A stretch of DNA of 64,000 nucleotides from Nematostella vectensis. Lineage: Eukaryota > Cnidaria > Anthozoa > Actiniaria > Edwardsiidae. A program made the translations under genes and the position numbers. How positions within the stretch are numbered: position 1 is the first letter of the stretch; every line of letters starts with the position of its first letter. The notes under the pieces are model-generated. The model was not told the origin of the DNA. It saw nothing but the letters and a program-made list of their open reading frames with translations, and did not search any database. The stretch covers positions 13,934,647-13,998,646 of the forward strand of contig NC_064038.1 of the NCBI RefSeq assembly GCF_932526225.1, given 5' to 3'. Shown piece after piece: positions 1 to 13,229 of the stretch.

Positions 1-348
1 TGGGCCGTTCTTATTCTTGGATAATTTTTAGGCTGAAAAGTGTTGTTACCGATGTTCTTAAATTCTAGTGTTTATAAAAAAATCCAAATACTCAATGAAT
101 TACACAAATGATCAAAACAATATTTAAGAATATTATTATGAACACAATTTGATATAGTAAAGCAATATTTTGCTGCTATCTGAGGCTCGGCATGTTTATA
201 GCACGTTCTTACAATTTGGTCAAATCAGGCTGGACGTTCTCATAAAAAAGGTTTTATTAAAAATAAAGGATTTATCTCTGAACCCAGAGGACGAGCATCC
301 GCCACGCATATCGTCCTCATTTGGGACTCGTTTTATTATTTCTATCAG

Positions 349-3300
349 GTGTTCTGAGTGCCCTTGTCGCCAAGCTCCCCTACCGCATGTTCTACTACAC
401 CGGCGACAAGCGGAGTACGCCTAACTGCCCCGTGCTACTAGTCGCCAACTTTAACCCTGCCACGGGATCTCAGAGCTATAGCGGCGCTGGCATCACCTGC
501 GGACGCGCATGTCACTACCGCTTGCCATTCTTTCTCAAGGACTACGGGCCCAAGTATAACGCGTGGTCCGTTGCCGCGCATGAAGCGAGGCCTGGGCACC
601 ACACACAGGTAACACAATGCATTTTGAGCTTGTGACGTGCGCTGCCATTGACTGTGCAATCTTGACTGAGATGCTTCCTAAATCTGTAAAATTGTCCTGA
701 GTATTGTCGTAAACCCACCTTTTACAGCTTTAAATGCTTTACGTGGAAAATGATTAGAATTTCATTAAATTTACGACGGTGTTTACAACTGTTTGATCAC
801 GTGACAGGTCCAGGGGTTCAGCGAGCTGTTCAGTGACAAATGCGGCGGTGTGATTGGTTGGTTGAATGGCATCAGTTACTATACAGCCTTCACCGAGGGA
901 TGGGCCCTGTACGCCGAGAATCCTCTTATCAACAGCGAGACAGACACGTACAGCGACCAGCCTCTCCAGAAATACGGCATGCTAAAGTGGCAGATATGGC
1001 GCGCTCTGAGGCTTATCATGGACACGGGCCTGCATTACAAAGGTATGACAAAACCTCCTCAAAGTGGACAGAAGGATACGGGCATGCATTGCAAAGGTAT
1101 GACAAAACCTCCTCAAAGTGGACAGAGGGATACAGGCCTGCATTACAAAAGTATGACAAAACCTCCTCTAAATGGACAGAAGGACACGGGCATGCATTAC
1201 AAAAGTATGACAAAACCTCCTCTAAATGGACAGAAGGACACGGGCCTGCATTACAAAGGTATGACAAAACCTCCACAAAGCTAACAGAAGGATACGGGCG
1301 TGCATTACAAAGGTATGACAAAACCTCCTTAAAGTGGACAGAAGGATACGGGCCTGTATTTCAAAGGTATGACAAAACCTCCACAAAGCTAACAGAAGGA
1401 TACGGGCGTGCATTACAAAGGTATGACAAAACCTCCTCTAAATGGACAGAAGGATACGGGCCTGCATTACAAAGGTATGACAAAACCTCCACAAAGCTAA
1501 CAGAAGGATACGGGCGTGCATTACAAAGGTATGACAAAACCTCCTCTAAATGGACAGAAGGACACGGGCCTGCATTACAAAGGTGTGACAAAACCTCCTC
1601 AAAGTGAACAGAAGGATACGGGCGTGCATTACAAAGGTATGACAAAACCTCTTCAAAGTGGACAAAGGGATGCAGGCCTGTATTTCAAAGGTATGACAAA
1701 ACCTCCACAAAGTGAACAGAAGGATACGGGCCTGCATAACAAAGGTATGACAAAACCTTCTCAAAGTGGACAGAAGGACACGGGCCTGCATTACAAAGGT
1801 ATGACAAAACCTCCACAAAGTGGACAGAGGGATACGGGCCTGCATTACAAAGGTATGACAAAACCTCCTCTAAATGGACAGAAGGATACGGGTCTGCATT
1901 ACAAAGGTATGACAAAACCTCCTCAAAGTGGACAGAAGGATACCGGCCTGCATTACAAAGGTATGACAAAACCTCCTCAAAGTGGGCAGGAGGACACGGG
2001 CCTGCATTACAAAGGTATGACAAAACCTCCTCAAAGTGGACAGAAGGATACGGGCCTGCATTACAAAGGTGTGACAAAACCTCCTCTAAATGGACAGAAG
2101 GATACGGGCATGCATTACAAAGGTATGTCAAAACCTCCTCAAAGTGGATATAAGAATACGGGTCTGCATTACAAGAGAGTGACAAAACCTTCGTAAGCCA
2201 CCGTAACAGTTAAAGTAAGGTTCGTCTTAAATGAACTACGCACTAAAACCCCCATTCCAAGGATGTGAATGTAATACCGTGTTGACGTTTTCAGGCATGA
2301 AGCGTGACGAGGCGTTAGAGCTGTTTGCGAAGTATGCTTGGGACCGTACAGACAAGGCTATCAAGGACGTTACTCGCTACCAGAGCGACCCAGGCCAAGC
2401 CACCGCTTACATGATCGGTCAGCTGGCGATATGGCGCTACCGCAATCACACGGAACAGCGGCTTCAAGAAGAAAACAAGATGTTCAATGAGAAAGAGTTC
2501 CACTTTCAGGTAAATCAACCGTATAAAATTACCCATAATGCAATGTGTTTCACTTTCAGTTATATTTACCTTATAAGGACATCATCATATTACCCATAAT
2601 GCATCATGTTATAAGATGGTCAAATTAAAAGGACAAAATAACCTATATGAAGACACTTTAACAGGCTTGTCACCTCTTTCTAAATTGGGAGGGGTGAGTG
2701 TAAAAGATAATCTTTTACTTGTGTTTCTTTGAGCAGAACCTTGCTATTATGAACTCTCACAAAGGGCTTCCAAACGCTGGATAACTCGGCAAGTTGATAA
2801 CTGATTTAGAAGTAGGCTATGTGTTTCTATTTGAGCAAAACTTTGCAAGCTAGGGAAATCAGGTGCTGCACAAAGGTGCCTTTAGAAACTATTCCCAAGA
2901 AAGCCACCTGGTTAATCCGACCATTTTTCGCTGGTTTAGCGATAAGCTGCCTGTTTATGTTAGAGGAACCTCGCTAACTCGCACACTTTCATCAGCTGCT
3001 GTCTTAAGAACCCTTCTCATTTAGATATTATTTATAGCTATACCAACCAGGGTCACCTGGTTAATACGACCATTTCTTCACTGGTTTAGCAATAAGCTGC
3101 CTGTTTATGTTAGAGGAACCTCGCTAACTCGAACATTTTGACCAGGTGCTATCCCAAGGAGCCTCCCCGCTCAGTTACTTGGAAAGCCATCTGCAGAAAT
3201 ACACCGAATGCCTTATCACCAAGAGTTCTGGGTGTGACAGTATTCTCAACCCTCCGTTCAGCCCTGCTTCCTATGACGAGACCATTGAAAGTTCCGTTCG

Positions 3301-3430
3301 CAAGCAAACAAGCTCCTTTGCCTTCTATGACAAAAGCGAAGAGGAGACCTTTGCTGATCTTGAGTCGGATTGGCACGAGGGACTCGGGAAACCACGGAAT
3401 CCCCGTCATCATCCAGAAAGCCATGACTGA
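349..3430 (+). CDS. DUF885-family predicted metallopeptidase, 3' part of gene
   Basis: Four exons join in frame: 349-608, 808-1042, 2295-2509 and 3146-3430 (stop included), all with AG/GT borders. The product shows the family landmarks in order: HEARPGHH (an HExxxxH-like metal-binding motif) at the end of the first exon; a TEGWALYAE motif in the second, probably supplying a further ligand; and a YQSDPGQATAYMIGQ segment in the third. The last exon starts VLSQGASPL and ends in a polar tail. DUF885 proteins are mainly bacterial, with some animal members, and have a thermolysin/M3-like fold; the substrate is unknown. Family proteins are about 550-600 residues, so about half is missing to the left, and the 5' exons lie outside the window. 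The first exon begins with a split Gly codon after a good acceptor. The second intron is dominated by a minisatellite. Family assignment is from motifs only. Confidence 0.82.
1021..2197 (+). repeat. 54-bp minisatellite seeded by exon end and 5' splice site
   Basis: Twenty-two head-to-tail copies keep an exact 54-bp register: the donor-like GGTATGAC recurs every 54 bases from 1042 to 2176. The first unit contains the last 22 bases of the DUF885 exon ending at 1042 plus its donor, and later units repeat that junction. About 20 copies keep a GT donor of the form AAAG|GTATGA or a close variant; copies near 1150 and 1204 have A at -1, and the last copy has lost it. As 54 is 18 codons, the exon frame continues through four more units (motif GMTKPPQSGQKDTGLHYK) until a TAA at 1282-1284. 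Confidence 0.95.
2905..3139. repeat. Pair of direct repeats in the DUF885 gene's third intron
   Basis: A stretch of about 85 bases starting CACCTGGTTAAT at 2905 recurs at 3054 (period 149) with few mismatches; both copies contain CTGCCTGTTTATGTTAGAGG. The second copy runs to within about 10 bases of the acceptor of the last exon (3146). A looser similarity also links 2724-2760 and 2820-2855. It may be remains of an unidentified transposon or a local duplication. Confidence 0.75.
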
Positions 3431-4190
3431 GTGACGATAACTAGGACAACCAAAACGCGTTTTTTTCTACTAGAAAATTATTTTATTTTTGAACAAAGGA
3501 TTTTACATACCGTTCCGCCTGGGTCTTTATTATTGTTCATAAGAAAATATTGTATCTGGAGTGAAATTGAACCACTTACTGGTTAAAAGTACTATGTGGA
3601 TAAAATAAACTTTATTTTCGAGGAAAAGATTGCTTTCCTCATGTTTGATATTTTACCGCAAAGACGAAGAAGCACACACGAGTTTGTCACTCAAAGGATC
3701 AAGTGATACTAAGTGCAAGTCGCATATTGGAACGTTCACATCATTTCTAATCAAAAGAGTTAAAGAGGGGCCGACACTAAAGTCACTAATGCTGCTAAAG
3801 AGGTGGTCAGGAAATAGGAAAAACAGTGTTAGGGACTCTAAATTATAGATCGGAAACTAACAATTGCAATGAGGTATGCGGTGATTTCCCAGACGTCGTC
3901 AGCAGATTTCGTTAATTCGGGGGCTTCCGGGGGTTATATCACCATCCGCTTGGTCGGATGGTGACACTTCTTGATTGATTGGTTTCTATTTTATCAAACG
4001 ATTTGTGACTACTTCCCAAGAGAGAGCACTGTATATCAACTTGTTGATATTTTTTTCCTGTTCCTTCCAAAATTATATATGGACGATACTACCTCGCGAG
4101 GAATTATAAAAAAGGTTACAATCGCTCATATTTTCATTTTATTTGTAATTGTTGTTGTGGTGGTCGATAAGAAACGATCTACTAAATGAG
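3431..4190. other. Non-coding spacer with a perfect hairpin
   Basis: No gene is recognised between the DUF885 stop and the satellite; the first part is probably 3' UTR. At 3939-3964 there is a perfect 10-bp inverted repeat, TCACCATCCG and CGGATGGTGA, around a 6-base loop. Two short open frames (3630-3848 and 3971-4189) resemble no known protein and are not called. Confidence 0.6.
3604..3609 (+). terminator. Candidate poly(A) signal of the DUF885 gene
   Basis: AATAAA lies 174 bases after the stop codon. It is followed at once by CTTTATT, so the reverse strand also carries an AATAAA. There is no strong GU-rich element to confirm it, and other 3' ends are possible. Confidence 0.4.
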
Positions 4191-7100
4191 CACACAGAAG
4201 CATCCACAATACACGCGTGTGCCTAATAGACACACAAAGGCATCCACAATACACGCGTGTGCCTAACACAAACAGAGGCAGCTGCATTCAAGCTAGTGCC
4301 TAACAGACACAGAGAGGCAGACACAATACACGCGTGTGCCTAACAGACACAGAGGCAGACACAATACACGCGTGTGCCTAACAGACACAGAGGCAGACAC
4401 AATACACGCGTGTGCATAACAGACACACTGAGGCAGAAACAATACACGCATGTGCCTAACAGACACACAGAGGCAGACACAATACACGCGTGTGCATAAC
4501 ATACACACTGAGGCAGACACAATACACGCGTGTGCCTAACAGACACACAGAGGCAGACACAATACACGCGTGTGCATAACAGACACACAGAGGCAGACAC
4601 AATACACGCGTGTGCCTAACAGACACACAGAGGCAGACACAATACACGCGTGTGCATAACATACACACTGAGGCAGAAACAATACACGCGTGTGCATAAC
4701 AGACACACAGAGGCAGACACAATACACGCGTGTGCCTAACAGACACAGAGGAAGCCACAATACATGCGTGTGCCTAACAGACACAGAGGCAGCCACAATA
4801 CACGCGTGTGCCTAACACAAACAGAGGCAGCTACAATTCACGCGTGTGCCTAACAGACACAGAGGCAGCCACAATACACGCGTGTGCCTAACAGACACAG
4901 AGGCAGCCACAATACACGCGTGTGCCTAATAGATACACAGAGGCAGACACAATACATGCGTGTGCATAACAGACACACTGAGGCAGCCACAATACACGCG
5001 TGTGCCTAACAGACACAGAGGCATCCACAATACACGCATGTGCCTAATAGATACACAAAGGCATACACAATACACGCGTGTGCATAAAAGACACAGAGGC
5101 AGCCACAATACACGCGTGTGCCTAACAGACACACAGAGGCATCCACAATACACGCGTGTGCATAACAGACACACAGAGGCATCCACAATACATGCGTGTG
5201 CCTAACAGACACACAGAGGCATCCACAATACACTCGTGTGCATAACAGACACACAGAGGCATCCACAATACACGCGTGTGCCTAACAGACACAGAGGCAG
5301 CCACAATACACGCGTGTGCCTAATAGATACACAAAGGCATCCACAATACACGCGTGTGCATAACAGACACACAGAGGCATCCACAATACATGCGTGTGCC
5401 TAACAGACACACAGAGGCATCCACAATACACTCGTGTGCATAACAGACACACAGAGGCATCCACAATACACGCGTGTGCCTAACAGACACAGAGGCAGCC
5501 ACAATACACGCGTGTGCCTAATAGATACACAGAGGCATCCACAATACACGCGTGTGCATAACAGACACACAGAGGCATCCACAATACATGCGTGTGCCTA
5601 ACAGACACACAGAGGCATCCACAATACACTCGTGTGCATAACAGACACACAGAGGCATCCACAATACACGCGTGTGCCTAACAGACACAGAGGCAGCCAC
5701 AATACACGCGTGTGCCTAACAGACACACAGAGGCATCCACAATACATGCGTGTGCCTAACAGACACACAGAGGCATCCACAATACACTCGTGTGCATAAC
5801 AGACACACAGACGCATCCACAATACACGCGTGTGCCTAACAGACACAGAGGCAGCCACAATACACGCGTGTGCCTAATAGACACAGAGGCATCCACAATA
5901 CACGCGTGTGCATAAAAGACACAGAGGCAGCCACAATACACGCGTGTGCCTAATAGATACACAGAGGCATCCACAATACACGCGTGTGCATAACAGACAC
6001 ACAGAGGCATCCACAATACATGCGTGTGCCTAACAGACACACAGAGGCATCCACAATACACTCGTGTGCATAACAGACACACAGAGGCATCCACAATACA
6101 CGCGTGTGCCTAACAGACACAGAGGCAGCCACAATACACGCGTGTGCCTAATAGACACAGAGGCATCCGCAATACACGAGTGTGCCTAACAGACACAGAG
6201 GCAGCTACAATACACGCGTGTGCCTAACAGACACACAGGCATCCACAATACACGCGTGTGCCTAATAGACACAGAGGCAGCCACAATACACGAGTGTGCC
6301 TAACAGACACAGAGGCAGCCACAATACACGCGTGTGCCTAATAGACACAGAGGCATCCACAATACACGCGTGTGCATAAAAGACACAGAGGCAGCCACAA
6401 TACACGCGTGTGCCTAATAGATACACAGAGGCATCCACAATACACGCGTGTGCCTAATAGATACACAGAGGCATCCACAATACACGCGTGTGCCTAACAG
6501 ACACAGAGGCAGCCACAATACACGCGTGTGCCTAATAGACACACAGAGGCATCCACAATACACGCGTGTGCATAACAGACACACAGAGGCATCCACAATA
6601 CATGCGTGTGCCTAACAGACACACAGAGGCATCCACAATACACTCGTGTGCATAACAGACACACAGAGGCATCCACAATACACGCGTGTGCCTAACAGAC
6701 ACAGAGGCAGCCACAATACACGCGTGTGCCTAATAGATACACAAAGGCATCCGCAATACACGCGTGTGCCTAATAGACACAGAGGCAGCCACAATACACG
6801 CGTGTGCCTAATAGACACAGAGGCATCCGCAATACACGCGTGTGCATAAAAGACACAGAGGCAGCCACAATACACGCGTGTGCCTAATAGATACACAGAG
6901 GCATCCACAATACACGCGTGTGCCTAATAGATACACAGAGGCATCCACAATACACGCGTGTGCCTAACAGACACAGAGGCAGCCACAATACACGCGTGTG
7001 CCTAATAGACACACAGAGGCATCCACAATACACGCGTGTGCATAACAGACACACAGAGGCATCCACAATACATGCGTGTGCCTAACAGACACACAGAGGC

Positions 7101-9668
7101 ATCCACAATACACTCGTGTGCATAACAGACACACAGAGGCATCCACAATACACGCGTGTGCCTAACAGACACAGAGGCAGCCACAATACACGCGTGTGCC
7201 TAATAGATACACAAAGGCATCCGCAATACACGCGTGTGCCTAATAGACACAGAGGCAGCCACAATACACGCGTGTGCCTAATAGACACAGAGGCATCCGC
7301 AATACACGAGTGTGCATAAAAGACACAGAGGCAGCCACAATACACGCGTGTGCCTAATAGATACACAGAGGCATCCACAATACACGCGTGTGCCTAATAG
7401 ATACACAAAGGCATCCGCAATACACGCGTGTGCATAAAAGACACAGAGGCAGCCACAATACACGCGTGTGCCTAATAGACACAGAGGCATCCGCAATACA
7501 CGAGTGTGCATAAAAGACACAGAGGCATCCACAATACACGCGTGTGCCTAATAGATACACAAAGGCATCCGCAATACACGCGTGTGCATAAAAGACACAG
7601 AGGCAGCCACAATACACGCGTGTGCCTAATAGACACAGAGGCATCCGCAATACACGAGTGTGCATAAAAGACACAGAGGCAGCCACAATACACGCGTGTG
7701 CCTAATAGATACACAGAGGCATCCACAATACACGCGTGTGCCTAATAGATACACAAAGGCATCCGCAATACACGCGTGTGCCTAACAGACACAGAGGCAG
7801 CCACAATACACGCGTGTGCCTAACAGACACAGAGGCAGCCACAATACACGCGTGTGCCTAATAGACACAGAGGCATCCGCAATACACGAGAGTGCATAAA
7901 AGACACAGAGGCAGCCACAATACACGCGTGTGCCTAATAGATACACAGAGGCATCCACAATACACGCGTGTGCCTAATAGATACACAAAGGCATCCGCAA
8001 TACACGCGTGTGCATAAAAGACACAGAGGCAGCCACAATACACGCGTGTGCCTAATAGATACACAAAGGCATACACAATACACGCGTGTGCATAACAGAC
8101 ACACAGAGGCATCCACAATACATGCGTGTGCCTAACAGACACACAGAGGCATCCACAATACACTCGTGTGCATAACAGACACACAGAGGCATCCACAATA
8201 CACGCGTGTGCCTAACAGACACAGAGGCAGCCACAATACACGCGTGTGCCTAATAGATACACAGAGGCATCCACAATACACGCGTGTGCCTAACAGACAC
8301 AGAGGCAGCCACAATACACGCGTGTGCCTAATAGATACACAAAGGCATCCGCAATACACGCGTGTGCATAACAGACACACAGAGGCATCCACAATACACG
8401 CGTGTGCATAAAAGACACAGAGGCAGCCACAATACACGCGTGTGCATAAAAGACACAGAGGCAGCCACAATACACGCGTGTGCCTAACAGACACACAGAG
8501 GCATCCACAATACACGCGTGTGCATAACAGACACACAGAGGCATCCACAATACACGCGTGTGCCTAACAGACACAGAGGCAGCCACAATACACGCGTGTG
8601 CCTAATAGATACACAAAGGCATCCGCAATACACGCGTGTGCATAAAAGACACAGAGGCAGCCACAATACACCCGTGTGCCTAACAGACACACAGAGGCAG
8701 ACACAATACACGCGTGTGCATAAAAGACACAGAGGCAGCCACAATACACGCGTGTGCCTAACAGACACACAGAGGCATCCACAATACACGCGTGTGCATA
8801 ACAGACACACAGAGGCATCCACAATACATGCGTGTGCCTAACAGACACACAGAGGCATCCACAATACACGCGTGTGCATAACAGACACACAGAGGCATCC
8901 ACAATACATGCGTGTGCCTAACAGACACACAGAGGCATCCACAATACACTCGTGTGCATAACAGACACACAGAGGCATCCACAATACACGCGTGTGCCTA
9001 ACAGACACAGAGGCAGCCACATTACACGCGTGTGCCTAATAGATACACAAAGGCATCCGCAATACACGAGTGTGCATAAAAGACACAGAGGCAGCCACAA
9101 TACACGCGTGTGCCTAACAGACACACAGAGGCATCCACAATACACGCGTGTGCATAACAGAGACACAGAGGCATCCACAATACACGCGTGTGCATAACAG
9201 ACACACAGAGGCATCCACAATACACGCATGTGCCTAACAGACACACAGAGGCATCCACAATACACGCGTGTGCCTAACAGACACACAGAGGCATCCACAA
9301 TACACGCGTGTGCCTAACAGACACACAGGCATCCACAATACACGCGTGTGCATAACAGACACACAGGCATCCACAATACACGCGTGTGCATAACAGAAAC
9401 ACAGAGGCATCCACAATACACGCGTGTGCCTAACACAAACAGAGGCATCCACAATACACGCGTGTGCCTAACAGACACAGAGGCAGCCACAATACACTCG
9501 TGTGCCTAATGGATACACAGAGGCATCCACAATACACGCGTGTGCCTAACAGACACACAGAGGCATCCACAATACACGCGTGTGCCTAACACAAACAGAG
9601 GCATCCACAATACACGCGTGTGCCTAACAGACACAGAGGCATCCACAATACACGCGTGTGCGTAAAAG

Positions 9669-10575
9669 ACACAGAGGCAGCCACAATACACGCGTGTGCC
9701 TAACAGACACACAGAGGCATCCACAATACACGCGTGTGCCTAACAGACACAGAGGCAGACACAATACACGCGTGTGCATAACAGACACAGAGGCAGACAC
9801 AATACATGCGTGTGCCTAATAGACACACAGAGGCAGACAATACACGCGTTTTCCTGACAGACACACAGAGGCATCCACAATACACGCGTGTGCCTAACAC
9901 AAACAGAGGCAGCTACAATTCACGCGTGTGCCTAACAGACATAGAGGCAGACACAATACACGCGTGTGCCTAACAGACACAGAGGCAGCCACAATACACG
10001 CGTGTGCCTTACAGACACAGAGGCAGCCACAATACACGCGTGTGCCTAACAGACATAGAGGCAGACACAATACACGCGTGTGCCTAACAGACATAGAGGC
10101 AGACACAATACACGCGTGTGCCTAACAGACACAGAGGCAGCCACAATACACGCGTGTGCATAACAGACACACAGAGGCAGACACAATACACGCGTGTGCC
10201 TAACAGACACAGAGGCAGCCACAATACACGCGTGTGCCTAACAGACACACAGAGGCAGCCACAATACACGCGTGTGCCTTACAGACACAGAGGCAGCCAC
10301 AATACACGCGTGTGCCTAATGGATACACAAAGGCATCCACAATACACGCGTGTGCCTAACAGACACAGAGAGGCAAACACAATACACGCGTGTGCATAAC
10401 AGTCACACTGGTGCAGACACAATACACGCGTGTGCATAACAGACACACTGATGCAGACACAATACACGCGTGTGCATAACAGACACACTGGTGCAGACAC
10501 AATACACGCGTGTGCCTAACAGACACACTGATGCAGACACAATACACGCGTGTGCATAACAGACACACAGAGGCA
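9669..10575. repeat. Higher-order satellite block, first copy
   Basis: About 907 bases read the same as 12323-13229, 2654 bases downstream, including rare variants such as the CGCGTTTTCCTGACAG unit (near 9846 and 12500), the truncated GCAGACAATAC unit and a run of CACTGGTGCAG/CACTGATGCAG units. Identity ends when a GCAGAC unit meets a GCATCC unit. Confidence 0.88.
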
Positions 10576-12322
10576 GACACAATACACGCGTGTGCATAAC
10601 AGACACACTGATGCAGACACAATACACGCGTGTGCATAACAGACACACAGAGGCATCCACAATACACGCGTGTGCCTAATAGATACACAAAGGCATCCAC
10701 AATACACGCGTGTGCATAAAAGACACAGCGGCAGCCACAATACACGCGTGTGCCTAATAGATACACAAAGGCATCCACGATACACGCGTGTGCCTAACAC
10801 AAACAGAGCAATCCACAATACACGCGTGTGCCTAACAGACACAGAGGCAGCCACAATACACGCGTGTGCCTAACAGACACAGAGGCAGCCACAATACACG
10901 CGTGTGCCTAATAGATACAGAGGCAGCCACAATACACGCGTGTGCCTAACAGACACAGAGGCAGCCACAATACACGAGTGTGCCTAACAGACACAGAGAG
11001 GCATCCACAATACACGCGTGTGCATAACAGACACACAGAGGCATCCACAATACACGCGTGTGCCTAACAGACACAGAGGCAGCCACAATACACGCGTGTG
11101 CCTAATGGATACACAAAGGCATCCACAATACACGCGTGTGCATAAAAGACACAGAGGCAGCCACAATACACGCGTGTGCCTAACAGACACACAGAGGCAT
11201 CCACAATACACGCGTGTGCATAAAAGACACAGAGGCAGCCACAATACACGCATGTGCATAAAGGACACAGAGGCAGCAACAATACACGCGTATGCCTAAC
11301 AGACACACAGAGGCATCCACAATACACGCGTGTGCATAACAGACACACAGAGGCATCCACAATACACGCGTGTGCCTAATAGATACACAAAGGAATCCAC
11401 AATACACGCGTGTGCATAAAAGACACAGAGGCAGCCACAATACACGCGTGTGCCTAACAGACACACAGACGCATCCACAATACACGCGTGTGCCTAACAG
11501 ACACAGAGGCAGCCACAATACACGCGTGTGCCTAATGGATACACAAAGGCATCCACAATACACGCGTGTGCATAAAAGACACAGAGGCAGCCACAATACA
11601 CGCGTGTGCCTAATGGATACACAAAGGAATCCACAATACACGCGTGTGCATAAAAGACACAGAGGCAGCCATAATACACGCGTGTGCCTAATAGATACAC
11701 AAAGGAATCCACAATACACGCGTGTGCATAAAAGACACAGAGGCAGCCACAATACACGCGTGTGCCTAACAGACACACAGACGCATCCACAATACACGCG
11801 TGTGCCTAACAGACACAGAGGCAGCCACAATACACGCGTGTGCCTAATGGATACACAAAGGCATCCACAATACACGCGTGTGCATAAAAGACACAGAGGC
11901 AGCCACAATACACGCGTGTGCCTAACAGACACACAAAGGCAGACACAATACACGCGTGTGCATAAAAGACACAGAGGCAGCCACAATACACGCGTGTGCA
12001 TAAAGGACACAGAGGCAGCAACAATACACGCGTATGCCTAACAGACACACAGAGGCATCCACAATACACGCGTGTGCATAACAGACACACAGAGGCATCC
12101 ACAATACACGCGTGTGCCTAATAGATACACAAAGGAATCCACAATACAGGCGTGTGCATAAAAGACACAGAGGCAGCCACAATACACGCGTGTGCCTAAC
12201 AGACACACAGACGCATCCACAATACACGCGTGTGCCTAACAGACACAGAGAGGCATCCACAATACACGCGTGTGCATAACAGACACACAGAGGCATCCAC
12301 AATACACGCGTGTGCCTAACAG

Positions 12323-13229
12323 ACACAGAGGCAGCCACAATACACGCGTGTGCCTAACAGACACACAGAGGCATCCACAATACACGCGTGTGCCTAACAG
12401 ACACAGAGGCAGACACAATACACGCGTGTGCATAACAGACACAGAGGCAGACACAATACATGCGTGTGCCTAATAGACACACAGAGGCAGACAATACACG
12501 CGTTTTCCTGACAGACACACAGAGGCATCCACAATACACGCGTGTGCCTAACACAAACAGAGGCAGCTACAATTCACGCGTGTGCCTAACAGACATAGAG
12601 GCAGACACAATACACGCGTGTGCCTAACAGACACAGAGGCAGCCACAATACACGCGTGTGCCTTACAGACACAGAGGCAGCCACAATACACGCGTGTGCC
12701 TAACAGACATAGAGGCAGACACAATACACGCGTGTGCCTAACAGACATAGAGGCAGACACAATACACGCGTGTGCCTAACAGACACAGAGGCAGCCACAA
12801 TACACGCGTGTGCATAACAGACACACAGAGGCAGACACAATACACGCGTGTGCCTAACAGACACAGAGGCAGCCACAATACACGCGTGTGCCTAACAGAC
12901 ACACAGAGGCAGCCACAATACACGCGTGTGCCTTACAGACACAGAGGCAGCCACAATACACGCGTGTGCCTAATGGATACACAAAGGCATCCACAATACA
13001 CGCGTGTGCCTAACAGACACAGAGAGGCAAACACAATACACGCGTGTGCATAACAGTCACACTGGTGCAGACACAATACACGCGTGTGCATAACAGACAC
13101 ACTGATGCAGACACAATACACGCGTGTGCATAACAGACACACTGGTGCAGACACAATACACGCGTGTGCCTAACAGACACACTGATGCAGACACAATACA
13201 CGCGTGTGCATAACAGACACACAGAGGCA
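12323..13229. repeat. Higher-order satellite block, second copy
   Basis: Second copy of the block at 9669-10575. I saw no difference over the part compared by eye, which implies a recent segmental exchange inside the array. Only about 250 bases of array separate this copy from the LINE insertion. Confidence 0.88.

Noticed and set aside
1-348. Search for further upstream DUF885 exons
   Set aside because: The open frame at 170-424 shows no family motif before 349 and no acceptable exon borders, so no exon is called.
1516-2196. Open frame of 226 codons through the 54-bp minisatellite
   Set aside because: It lies in the intron of the DUF885 gene beyond the in-frame stop at 1282-1284; the openness comes from the 18-codon period.
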